NCBI RefSeq assembly: GCF_030816505.1
Contig: NZ_JAUSYB010000001.1
Location: 2,418,001 to 2,482,000, forward strand
DNA length: 64,000 nt
Direction: 5' to 3'
Source of the DNA: Microbacterium sp. W4I20
GTDB taxonomy: Bacteria > Actinomycetota > Actinomycetes > Actinomycetales > Microbacteriaceae
Part shown: positions 8,233-16,230 of the stretch, piece after piece
How the letters are laid out: each line of letters begins with the position of its first letter
Numbering within the stretch: the first letter of the stretch is position 1
Program-made: the position numbers and the translations under genes
Notes under the pieces: generated by a model
Told to the model about the DNA's origin: nothing
The model's input: only the letters and a program-made list of their open reading frames with translations
Databases searched by the model: none

Positions 8233-8820
8233 ATGCAATCCGCCGAGACCACCCGCCGCCGCATCCTCGATGCCGCGACGGAGGAGTTCGCCGCCCGAGG
8301 CATCGCCGGGGCCCGCGTCGATCGCATCGCCGACGCATCAGGGGCGAGCAAGCCCATGCTCTACCGGTACTTCGGCTCGAAGGAGCAGCTGTTCGAGGTC
8401 GTGTTCACCTCGCACGTCATCGCGAACAGCGACCGCGTGCCGTTCGACGCGAGCGACCTCCCCGACTATGCGGCGCGCCTGTACGACGACTACCTCGCCG
8501 ACCCCGCGCTGCTCCGCCTGATCTCCTGGAAGCGCCTCGAACGCCTCTCGGTCGGATACCTCTACCCCGGACTCGAAGAGAACGATGTCGCGCATCTGCG
8601 CGACATCGGCGAAGAGCAGCAGCGCGGCACCATCCGGCAGGACATGGATCCCGCGGACGTCTGGTCTCTGCTGATCTCGATGGCGTCGACGTGGGCCGAG
8701 ACCTCGATCACCGACGTCGCGCGCCCCGAGGACGCCGCCGCGCTGCATGCGCGCCGCCGCGAAGCGCTCGCCGCAGCGACGCGGGCCGCGTTCAGCCCGC
8801 CTGCACGACCCCGGCCCTGA
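8233..8820 (+). CDS. TetR/AcrR family regulator
   Basis: 195 aa. The N-terminal HTH reads TRRRILDAATEEFAARGIAGARVDRIADASGASKPMLYRYFGSKEQLFEVV-type text across about residues 6-58, the classic TetR fold. The C-terminal part is a helical ligand domain of unknown ligand. It is divergent from the alcohol dehydrogenase. Its 3' end overlaps the 3' end of the convergent response regulator by 29 bp. Confidence 0.9.
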   Translation: MQSAETTRRRILDAATEEFAARGIAGARVDRIADASGASKPMLYRYFGSKEQLFEVVFTSHVIANSDRVPFDASDLPDYAARLYDDYLADPALLRLISWKRLERLSVGYLYPGLEENDVAHLRDIGEEQQRGTIRQDMDPADVWSLLISMASTWAETSITDVARPEDAAALHARRREALAAATRAAFSPPARPRP

Positions 8821-9451
8821 TCCCCCAGAGCACCGCCTGCAGCCGGTCGCGGGCTCCCGTCTTCTGCAGGATGCCGGCGAGGTGGTACTTGACGGTCGTG
8901 AGCTCCACGAAGAGGCGGTCGGCGATCTCGGCGTTCGACAGTCCCTCGGCGAGCAGGCGCAGCACGTCGAGCTCCCTCTCGGTGAGCGGGAGCCCCACCG
9001 CGGCCGTCGGCGTCGTGCTCGCACGGCGGCGCTCGCCGAACTCGTGCAGGATGCGCCGGGTCAGCCGCTGGTCGAGGGTCCCCTCCCCGGCGGCGACGGA
9101 GCGCACCGCGGCGAGCAGGGTGTTCTCGTCTGCGCCCTTGAGGAGGAACCCGGCGGCCCCGGCCTCGAGCGCGGCGAAGACGTCGGCGTCGACATCGAAG
9201 GTGGTGAGGATCAGCACGTCGCTCGTCAGCGCCGGATCCCCGACGATCTCGCGGGTGGCCGCGATGCCGTCCGTGCCCGGCATCCGGATGTCCATGCAGA
9301 CGACGTCCGGGCGGAGGCTGCGGGCAAGTCGAACGGCGTCGGCGCCGTCGACCGCTTCGCCGACCACGTCGATGTCGGGCTCCGCGCCGAGGATGACGGC
9401 GAGGCCGGCGCGGACGACGGCCTGGTCGTCGGCGATGAGGACGCGGATCAT
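8792..9451 (-). CDS. NarL/LuxR-type response regulator
   Basis: 219 aa. Receiver domain residues 1-120 with phosphoacceptor Asp54 in CMDIRMPG, acidic pair near the N terminus (LIADDQ) and Lys in LLKGADE. C-terminal LuxR HTH: LTERELDVLRLLAEGLSNAEIADRLFVELTTVKYHLAGILQK. The ATG at 9451 overlaps the kinase stop by ATGA, so kinase and regulator are coupled. The cell-envelope hydrolase and ABC exporter upstream are the likely targets. Confidence 0.93.
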   Translation of the reverse strand: MIRVLIADDQAVVRAGLAVILGAEPDIDVVGEAVDGADAVRLARSLRPDVVCMDIRMPGTDGIAATREIVGDPALTSDVLILTTFDVDADVFAALEAGAAGFLLKGADENTLLAAVRSVAAGEGTLDQRLTRRILHEFGERRRASTTPTAAVGLPLTERELDVLRLLAEGLSNAEIADRLFVELTTVKYHLAGILQKTGARDRLQAVLWGIRAGVVQAG

Positions 9452-10680
9452 GCGGGGTTCCGTCCGTCGAGGGGGATGCGGAGGCGATTGGTCCATCCGC
9501 CGCTCTCGTTCGGCCCGGCCGAGAGCTGCGCGCCGACGAGCTCGGCCCGCTCGGCCATGCCGGAGAGTCCGTAGCCGACGCCCGGCTTCTCCGTCGCCCG
9601 CGCTCCCCGCTCGCCGGGGGACTCGTTGGAGACCGCGATCTCCACGGCATCCGCATCGAACCGCACGGTGACGGCGCAGGCCGCACCGGGAGCGTGCCGT
9701 GCGGCGTTGGCGAGCGACTCCTGCACCATCCGATACGCGGTGGTCTCGGCGAGCGCACCCAGGGCATGCGCATCGCCGAAGGTCGTGAGCACGGCGCGCT
9801 GACCCCGTTCCCGCGCCACGTCGACGAGCGCTCCGATACCCGCGATGGTGGGCACGGGGCTCGGGCCGCCCGAGGGCGCGTCGTCGTCGCTGCGCAGCAG
9901 CCCGACCGTCCGTCGGAGGTCCGCGAGTGCGATGCGGGCGTCGTCCTGCACGGTCTGCATCATCTCCCGCGCCCGATCGAGGTCGCTGCGGGTGAGTGCG
10001 GTGGCCGCCTGGGCGCTCACGATGATGCCGGAGAGATGGTGCCCGGCGATGTCGTGCAGCTCCCGCGCGAGGGCTTCGCGCTCGGCGCGCACCTCGCGGT
10101 CGGCCTGCTCGCGTCGCTCGTGCTCGGTCATCCGCGCCTGTTCCTGCAGCGCATCGGCCAGGCGCTCGCGCCCGGCGAAGTACTCGGCGACGGCCGCGGG
10201 GGCGGCGTACTGCAGCGCGATGCGCGCGACCACGGTGAGGATCACGACGAGAACGGATTCGCGGGATCCGAGCAGCAGGGCGCTGCCGCCGACGACCGTG
10301 GTCACGAGCGCGCCGAGGCACAGCGCCGTCACCGCCGGCTTTCGCGCGCTGCGTCGAGCCAGCCCGTAGGCGGCGAGCATGACGCCCAGCGAGCCGACGC
10401 CCAGCTCCCCCGCCGAGGTCGCCAGGATCACGGCGTCGAGGAGCACCGCGCCGGCGAAGACGATGATCGGCGCACGCACGCGGAAGACGAGGAGCAGGGC
10501 CTGCAGAGCGACCAGTCCGGCGTGAACGAACGGCGAGACATCCCCGGGCACCGCGGCGGGCAGTTCTTCGATCCAGAGATCGGCGCCGAGGTAGCCCACC
10601 GCGGCGGCGAGCACGAGCACCGGCGGGATCGCCCGGCGCGCACGCCCGGCACGCGAGGAAGAGCGCTCCGCAGGGGTCAT
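9448..10680 (-). CDS. Sensor histidine kinase, HisKA_3 family
   Basis: 410 aa. The N-terminal half has about five to six membrane segments with little extracellular sequence (intramembrane-sensing type). DHp helix has the phosphorylated His209 in RELHDIAGHHLSG. HATPase: N box ESLANAARHA, G box GVGYGLSGMAERAELVG. I start at the ATG at 10680; a longer start at 10761 would run through the terminator hairpin of the upstream gene. Partner of the response regulator. Such kinases often respond to envelope-active compounds (inference). Confidence 0.9.
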   Translation of the reverse strand: MTPAERSSSRAGRARRAIPPVLVLAAAVGYLGADLWIEELPAAVPGDVSPFVHAGLVALQALLLVFRVRAPIIVFAGAVLLDAVILATSAGELGVGSLGVMLAAYGLARRSARKPAVTALCLGALVTTVVGGSALLLGSRESVLVVILTVVARIALQYAAPAAVAEYFAGRERLADALQEQARMTEHERREQADREVRAEREALARELHDIAGHHLSGIIVSAQAATALTRSDLDRAREMMQTVQDDARIALADLRRTVGLLRSDDDAPSGGPSPVPTIAGIGALVDVARERGQRAVLTTFGDAHALGALAETTAYRMVQESLANAARHAPGAACAVTVRFDADAVEIAVSNESPGERGARATEKPGVGYGLSGMAERAELVGAQLSAGPNESGGWTNRLRIPLDGRNPA

Positions 10681-10693
10681 GGCCTCAGTCAAC

Positions 10694-10735
10694 CACGCCG
10701 GGTCCCGCCTCCGAAGGGAGGTGGGACCCGGCGTG
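10694..10735 (-). terminator. Hairpin after the serine hydrolase gene
   Basis: A 19-bp stem with one G-T pair (arms 10694-10712 and 10717-10735 approximately) and a tiny loop, directly after the hydrolase stop and before the kinase start. No U tract. It may reduce read-through into the kinase pair. Confidence 0.6.
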
Positions 10736-10748
10736 GGCGAGGGTGTGA

Positions 10749-11975
10749 TCACCGGTCGCACAGCGTCTCGTCGAGGGCTTCGACCACGATCCGGTACTGC
10801 TCGAGCAGCACCTCGTCGTCGTCCTTCGAGACCACGGCCCAGGGCAGCGACGTCACGGCGACGGTCACCGCTGTGCCGTCCGGGCCGACGGCGTTGCGGG
10901 TCTGGGTGCCGGGGATGTCACCGCCGTGACCCCAGGCGACGCCGCCGCAGCTGAGCGGATACCGCTGCAGGCCGAGACCGTACGCACCCTCGGGCCACAG
11001 TTCATCGCCCGCCGGAACGGTGGTCTGCATCGTGCCGAGCGAGGCGTCGCTCAGCAGCTCGCCGTTCAGCAGGGCGGCCATGAACGTGTTGAGCTCGCTG
11101 GGGGTGGAGACCATGGCGCCGGCCGACCAGGCGAAGGAGGTGTCCATCGCGGAGATGTCGCGGAGCTCTCCCGGGACGTCGGCGTGGTAGCCGATCGGAT
11201 GCTCGCCGCGCAGCTCCCGCTCGCCCGGCGCGGGGAAGTAGGTGTGCTCGAGACCCAGCGGGCGCACGATGCGCTCGTCGATCTGCTCGGCGATCGCGCG
11301 GTCGGTGACCGCCTCGATCAGCAGTCCGAGCACGAGGTAGTTCGTGTTGCTGTACTCCCACTTCTCGCCCGGCGCGAACCCCGCCGGACGGCTGAGGGCG
11401 ATGTCGAGCATGTCGCGCGGGGAGATGTACTTCTCCTGCGCGCCGAACGCGTCGGCCGCGATCTGATCGGCGTACTCCGGCAGGCCGGTGGTCTGCTGCA
11501 GCAACTGGTGCACGGTGATGGCGGTCCCGTCGATCCCGTCCCCCCGGATCAGGCCGGGGAGGTACGTGTCGATCGGCGCCTCCAGGTCGACGAGGCCCTC
11601 ATCGACCAGCTGCAGCACGACCGTCGAGACGAACATCTTGGTGTTGCTGGCGATCCGCACCTCCCCGTCGATGGGCGGGGCCTCGCCGGTCTCGATGTTC
11701 CCCTCCCCGGCGACGACGTTCTCGACGTCGCCGTCCGGTGAGGTCACGGCTGCGAGCACGGCGGGGTAGCCGGCATCCACCAGCGACTGCATCCTGGTCT
11801 CGAGAGCGGTGGAGGATGCCGTCTCGGCGGAGGCGGCCGGGCGATCGGCGGCGCGGAAGAGCGCCCCGGCCGTGAGGGCTCCGCCGACGAGCACGGCGGC
11901 AGCAGCGATCGCGATGACCGCGCGTGCCCTGCGGCGGCGGGTGGGCGGGGTCGGGGGTGTGGTGATGTCGTTCAT
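10749..11975 (-). CDS. Membrane-anchored serine hydrolase (class C beta-lactamase/DD-peptidase family)
   Basis: 408 aa. Basic N terminus (RRRRARAVI) then one membrane segment at about 20-42, so the catalytic domain is outside. Active-site motifs: SxxK as S110-NTK, YxN as Y208-SN, and HGG (GHGGDIPG) in place of KTG. This fits the Beta-lactamase family PF00144 (D-alanyl-D-alanine carboxypeptidases, esterases, lactamases). It lies between an ABC exporter and a two-component pair in the same direction, pointing to envelope or antibiotic response. True beta-lactamase activity cannot be told from sequence. Confidence 0.88.
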   Translation of the reverse strand: MNDITTPPTPPTRRRRARAVIAIAAAAVLVGGALTAGALFRAADRPAASAETASSTALETRMQSLVDAGYPAVLAAVTSPDGDVENVVAGEGNIETGEAPPIDGEVRIASNTKMFVSTVVLQLVDEGLVDLEAPIDTYLPGLIRGDGIDGTAITVHQLLQQTTGLPEYADQIAADAFGAQEKYISPRDMLDIALSRPAGFAPGEKWEYSNTNYLVLGLLIEAVTDRAIAEQIDERIVRPLGLEHTYFPAPGERELRGEHPIGYHADVPGELRDISAMDTSFAWSAGAMVSTPSELNTFMAALLNGELLSDASLGTMQTTVPAGDELWPEGAYGLGLQRYPLSCGGVAWGHGGDIPGTQTRNAVGPDGTAVTVAVTSLPWAVVSKDDDEVLLEQYRIVVEALDETLCDR

Positions 11976-12016
11976 GATGTGTCCTTTCCTGTCTTTGGAT
12001 CGAGGTTCAGAGGGAT

Positions 12017-12841
12017 TCAGAGGTCGCGCCGACTGAGGGCGACGGATGCCGCGGCGAGCGCCGCTGCCGTGAGTGCAGCCAGGGCGATCAGGGCGACCCC
12101 GAGGTTCACGTCGGCCGATCCGCCGTGAATGATGTTCTGCGCGAGCGCGACCGGAAGGAACTGGGCCCAGACCGGCGAGACGCCTCCGCTGACCAACGAG
12201 GTGAGGGCGGCGAGGATCGGCTCGACGAAGAGGATCGCGAGCATGGTGATGACGCCGGCGAGCTGCGTCCGAACCAGGATGCCGACGGCGAGGCCGATCA
12301 GCGCGAGGGCGGCGACCGCGACCACGCCCCGGCCCAGGGTGGCGACGACATCGCCGATGCCTGCCGTGAAGGGGGTCCCCGACACGGCGAGGGTGATCAG
12401 CAGAGCGGCGAGGCTGACCACGGCCATCGCGGCGCCGACGACGAGACCGCCGAGGCCGGTGGCCAGGCCCTTGCCCACCACGATGCGCCCACGCCGGGGA
12501 GAGGCGAGGGCCGCGCCGACCATGCCGCCGTATCGATCGTCGCTGGTGCCGGCGAGGGTGCCGAGCAGCACGACGGCGATGAGCGCGATACCGATCGAAC
12601 CGCTTCCCATCGAGGCACCGAGCGGGTTGATCGTGTCGAGCTGTGCCGCGGCGGAGGTCAGGTCGAGCACCGGGAAGTCCGGTCCGAGGGCCTCTGCCCC
12701 GGGACCGATGTCGCCACGGCCGAGAGCAGGGAGCAGCGTGACGAAGGTCAGCTGCGTGAGCAAGAGGCCGACGACGGCGACGAGGGCACTGACCTTCGTC
12801 GCCGTGGTCGTGACCAGTCCGAGGAGTTCGGCGCGGAACAT
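12017..12841 (-). CDS. ABC-2 type permease
   Basis: 274 aa, six hydrophobic segments with a periplasmic-side loop after the first (LGRGDIGPGAEALGP). Segment text GIALIAVVLLGTLAGTSDDRYGG is typical of ABC-2 permeases. It overlaps the ATPase by the shared A of ATGA-type junction at 12841. Forms an exporter with that ATPase; substrate unknown. Confidence 0.85.
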   Translation of the reverse strand: MFRAELLGLVTTTATKVSALVAVVGLLLTQLTFVTLLPALGRGDIGPGAEALGPDFPVLDLTSAAAQLDTINPLGASMGSGSIGIALIAVVLLGTLAGTSDDRYGGMVGAALASPRRGRIVVGKGLATGLGGLVVGAAMAVVSLAALLITLAVSGTPFTAGIGDVVATLGRGVVAVAALALIGLAVGILVRTQLAGVITMLAILFVEPILAALTSLVSGGVSPVWAQFLPVALAQNIIHGGSADVNLGVALIALAALTAAALAAASVALSRRDL

Positions 12842-13572
12842 CAGCGCACCCCCGCGTTCCCGGTCACCTGGAGGTAGTACCCCTCGAGGTCTCCGCTCGC
12901 CGTGGCGACAGCATCCGCCACGGTCACGTCGGCGACGACGCGCCCCTCGGCGATCACGACGATGTCGTCGGCGATGTCCTGCACGTCGGAGAGCAGGTGC
13001 GAGGAGAGCAGCACCGTGCCACCGGCATCCGCGAAGGCCCGCAGGTGGTCGCGCAGCCAGCGCATGCCCGCGGGGTCGAGGCCGTTCGACGGCTCGTCGA
13101 GGACGAGGAGCTTCGGCTCTCCGAGGAGCGCCGCGGCGATCGCGATGCGCTGCTTCATGCCGAGCGAGTAGCCTCCGGACCGGCGGTCGGCCTCGGCGGT
13201 CATGCCCACCTCGGCGAGGACGGCATCGACGCGCTCGGAAGAGACCTCGGCGCGGGCCGCGGCGATGCGCAGATGCTCCCGTCCGGTGCGAGCAGGGTGC
13301 AGGCCACCGGCGTCGAGCACGGCCCCGACCATCGTGGCGGGTCGCTCGACGTCGCGGTAGGGGTGCCCGAAGACCAGCCCCTCGCCCCGGTCCGCCGCCA
13401 TGAGCCCGAGCAGCAGGCGGATGGTGGTCGTCTTGCCGGCGCCGTTGGGTCCGAGCAGCCCGACCACCCTTCCGGGGCCGATCGTGAAACCGACGTCGTC
13501 GACGCGAGAGCGACCGTGGAATGTCTTGTGCAGTCCGCGCGCCTCGAGCGGCGGAGATGTGGGAATGTTCAT
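12841..13572 (-). CDS. ABC transporter ATP-binding protein
   Basis: 243 aa. Walker A GPNGAGKTTT, signature YSLGMKQRI, Walker B VLDEPSNGLD and LSSHLLSD. Size and text fit bacitracin/lantibiotic-type exporters (BcrA-like). I start at ATG 13572 (MNIPTSPPLEARGLHK); the frame stays open upstream but that extension has no domain and no homolog-like text. First gene of a run that continues with permease, serine hydrolase, kinase and regulator. Confidence 0.9.
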   Translation of the reverse strand: MNIPTSPPLEARGLHKTFHGRSRVDDVGFTIGPGRVVGLLGPNGAGKTTTIRLLLGLMAADRGEGLVFGHPYRDVERPATMVGAVLDAGGLHPARTGREHLRIAAARAEVSSERVDAVLAEVGMTAEADRRSGGYSLGMKQRIAIAAALLGEPKLLVLDEPSNGLDPAGMRWLRDHLRAFADAGGTVLLSSHLLSDVQDIADDIVVIAEGRVVADVTVADAVATASGDLEGYYLQVTGNAGVR

Positions 13573-13756
13573 GTCTTCAGCCTCGCCAGAGCAGCTCTCG
13601 AGCACCCCCGTCCGCCGCACGGGATCGCCCTGTCCGAAAGGACAGTCCTCGATGGGCGGATGCCGCCTCGCGCCCGGGCGATGCACGGCTACGCGCCGCC
13701 GGCCGAGAACGCAACCGGGTGTCGGGTACGGATGCCGGCGACTACCGTCGCTTCCC
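13573..13756. promoter_or_regulatory. Divergent intergenic region with small hairpin
   Basis: 184 bp between the divergent ATPase and FUSC-like genes. It contains CTGTCC-GAAA-GGACAG (13630-13645), a 6-bp stem with a GNRA-type tetraloop lying about 60 bp before the ATPase start. No convincing sigma-70 hexamers stand out. Confidence 0.4.
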
Positions 13757-14881
13757 GTGAAGACCTCCTCCCTCCGCGCGCGCCGATCCGGTATCGCGCT
13801 TTCCCTCCGCGAGGCCGTGCTGCCCGCCCGGCTGCTGTTCGTCGCGAAGACGACGCTCGCCGCGGGCCTGGCGTGGATCATCGCTCCGCACATGCCGGGG
13901 GTCGCCGACGAGTACCCGTACTACGCGCCGCTCGGCGCCCTGGTGAGCATGTATCCGACTCTGATGGGGTCGGTGCGCTCGAGTCTGCAGACGCTGCTCG
14001 GGCTCGCGACCGGAATCGGTCTGGCCACTCTGGTCGTGATCACGATCGGTCCGACCTGGTGGACCGTTCCGGTGATCATCGGCATCGGCGTGCTGCTGTC
14101 GGGCACCGGCTGGTTCGGCATCGGGCGCGAGTACGTGCCGATGGCGGCACTGTTCGTGCTCGCTGTCGGCGGGCGGGACGCCGACGACTTCTCGCTCGGC
14201 TACCTGACGCAGATGGCGGTGGGCGTGGTGATCGGCTTGCTCATCAATCTCGTGATCGCCCCCGCGCCGCTCACCGGGGAGGCGGCGGCACGGGTCGACG
14301 CCTTCCGCGCGCAGCTGAGCTCGCATCTGCACGACATCGGATCGGCTGTGTCGGAGTCGTGGCCCCCCGAGCATGAGCAGTGGGCGGACGACGCGGCATC
14401 CCTCGCCGATACGACGGCGACGCTGCGGGTCGCACTCGCCGAGGCCGACGACAGCCGACGGGGCAACCCGCGCGCACGCGGCCGGCGCGGCGAGACCCAG
14501 CACATCCACGACGAGCTCGCGGCCCTCGACCGGATCGCGCACCTGATCCGCGACATCTCGGACGCCACGGCCGACACGATCTGGGAGCGCCCGGCCGCGC
14601 TGCCTCTCGACCCGGCTCTCCCCGAACCGCTGTCCGCCGCCTGTCACGCGGTCGCCGACGTCATCGCACAGCAGGACCCGACGTCGGCCGAGAGCCATCG
14701 CCAGCGCGGCGAGGCCGCCCGCGCCATCCGTCTGCTGCTGGAGCGCGTCGACGACCGCACGCTGGACGTGCGCCGCACCATGGGCCCGGGCATCCTCACG
14801 GCCATGCACCTGCGCCGCATCCTGATCCTCAGCGGGGCACCGGAGGGCGATGCGGAGGATGCGCGCACCCCGAATGATTGA
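13757..14881 (+). CDS. FUSC/aromatic acid exporter-like membrane protein
   Basis: About 374 aa from GTG 13757. Residues 1-150 carry six membrane segments with the FUSC-type pattern (LLFVAKTTLAAGLAWIIAPHM..., MYPTLMGSVRSSLQTLLGLATGIGLA). The rest is a cytoplasmic helical region rich in Ala, Asp and Arg (AALDRIAHLIRDISDATADT). Members of this superfamily export aromatic acids or similar anions. The start is uncertain because no clear ribosome site is visible. Confidence 0.75.
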   Translation: MKTSSLRARRSGIALSLREAVLPARLLFVAKTTLAAGLAWIIAPHMPGVADEYPYYAPLGALVSMYPTLMGSVRSSLQTLLGLATGIGLATLVVITIGPTWWTVPVIIGIGVLLSGTGWFGIGREYVPMAALFVLAVGGRDADDFSLGYLTQMAVGVVIGLLINLVIAPAPLTGEAAARVDAFRAQLSSHLHDIGSAVSESWPPEHEQWADDAASLADTTATLRVALAEADDSRRGNPRARGRRGETQHIHDELAALDRIAHLIRDISDATADTIWERPAALPLDPALPEPLSAACHAVADVIAQQDPTSAESHRQRGEAARAIRLLLERVDDRTLDVRRTMGPGILTAMHLRRILILSGAPEGDAEDARTPND

Positions 14882-14957
14882 TCTTGGCTAATTGAGGTCG
14901 AATATCAGCACAGAAGATCACGCCTGGCATGATGGGCCTCAAGCCACAGGAGGAGAG

Positions 14958-16154
14958 ATGACGATGTCGAGCGCCCCGCCCACGATGGAGAAGCGCATCG
15001 CCGTGATCGGCGTCGGTGCGAGGAGCGAGATCGCCCACCATGTGCCGATCGCCATGGCCGGAGCCGCAGTGGTCGCCACCGCCGACTCCGCGGCGGCAGG
15101 CCGCGCGCGCTCCGAGTCGATGTTCCCCGGCGTCCCGGTCTTCTCCTCGGTCGAGGCCCTGCTCGCCGCCGAGACCATCGATGCCGCCATCGTGACCACC
15201 CCCGACGACACCCACGCCGACATCGCCGTGGCGCTGCTCAGCGCCGGGGTCGCGGTCTACCTCGAGAAGCCCCTGGCCACGACCCTGGAAGATGCCGACC
15301 GGGTCCTCCGAGTCGCCGCCGAGACCGGGACGGCCCTCTACGTCGGTCACAACTTCCGGCACGCCGGGGTCGTGCGTCGCATGAAGGAGATCATCGACCG
15401 CGGCGACATCGGCGACGTCAAGACCGTCTGGGTGCGGCACTTCGTCGGCAACGGCGGCGACTACTACTTCACCGATTGGCACGCCGACCGCTCGCGCACG
15501 AACACCCTCCTCCTGCAGAAGGCCAGCCACGACATCGACGTGATCCACTACCTCACCGGCGGCTTCACGCGCCGGGTCGTCGGCATGGGCGACCTGATGG
15601 TCTTCGGCGACGTCACCGACCGGCGCGAGCGCCCGGGCGAGACCATGCCCGACTGGTTCTCGTACGACAACTGGCCGGCATCGGCATCCACCGGCCTCAA
15701 CCCGGTCATCGACGTCGAGGACGTGTCGATGATGATGATGACCCTCGACAACGGCGTGCTGGCCAGCTACGAGCAGTGCCATTTCACCCCCGACTACTGG
15801 CGCAACTACACGGTCATCGGCACCGAGGGCCGACTGGAGAACATCGGCGACACCGCCGGCGGCACCGTCAAGGTCTGGAACCGGCGTCGCGAGTGGGCTG
15901 TCGCCGGCGACAGCGAGTATCCGATCGAGGGCGACCCGACGGGACATGAGGATGCCGACCTCGCCACCATGCGCGAGTTCCTCGAGCATGTCTTCCACGG
16001 TGCCCCGACGGTGGTGTCTCCGCTGGCCGCGCGCGCCGCGGTCGCCGCCGGAGCGCTTGCGGCGGAGTCGATCCGCGACGGTTCCCGACCGATCGACGTG
16101 CCGAGCCTCCCGCCCGAGGTGCTCGAGAGCTTCCTCGCGCGCAGCCGCAGCTAG
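14958..16154 (+). CDS. Gfo/Idh/MocA family oxidoreductase
   Basis: 398 aa from ATG 14958, chosen for the strong AGGAGGAG site 3-10 bases earlier. Residues 13-130 form the NAD-binding Rossmann domain (IAVIGVGARSEIAHH; EKPLATT is the conserved EKP motif). The C-terminal domain contains KASHDIDVIHYL, with the catalytic H-D-x-D-type histidine, and SYEQCHFTPDYWRNYTVIGTEGRLE. The family oxidises or epimerises sugars and inositols. Its position next to a glycoside-uptake locus suggests a sugar substrate. Confidence 0.9.
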   Translation: MTMSSAPPTMEKRIAVIGVGARSEIAHHVPIAMAGAAVVATADSAAAGRARSESMFPGVPVFSSVEALLAAETIDAAIVTTPDDTHADIAVALLSAGVAVYLEKPLATTLEDADRVLRVAAETGTALYVGHNFRHAGVVRRMKEIIDRGDIGDVKTVWVRHFVGNGGDYYFTDWHADRSRTNTLLLQKASHDIDVIHYLTGGFTRRVVGMGDLMVFGDVTDRRERPGETMPDWFSYDNWPASASTGLNPVIDVEDVSMMMMTLDNGVLASYEQCHFTPDYWRNYTVIGTEGRLENIGDTAGGTVKVWNRRREWAVAGDSEYPIEGDPTGHEDADLATMREFLEHVFHGAPTVVSPLAARAAVAAGALAAESIRDGSRPIDVPSLPPEVLESFLARSRS

Positions 16155-16160
16155 GCCGCA

Positions 16161-16223
16161 CGTTCCGGTCGCAGTTTCTGTCGCCTCGTCGTGAAACAGG
16201 CGGCATCGACTGCGACCGGAACG
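16161..16223. repeat. 15-bp inverted repeat between convergent genes
   Basis: Arms CGTTCCGGTCGCAGT (16161-16175) and ACTGCGACCGGAACG (16209-16223) are perfect. The 33-nt loop is unusually long. It begins 6 bp after the oxidoreductase stop and ends 7 bp before the stop of the convergent gene. It may act as a shared terminator. Confidence 0.75.
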
Positions 16224-16230
16224 CTTGCTC

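Noticed and set aside
13573..13893. N-terminal extension of the ABC ATPase gene up to 13893
   Set aside because: The extra 107 residues have no domain and overlap the FUSC-like gene; the ATPase fold starts right after ATG 13572.
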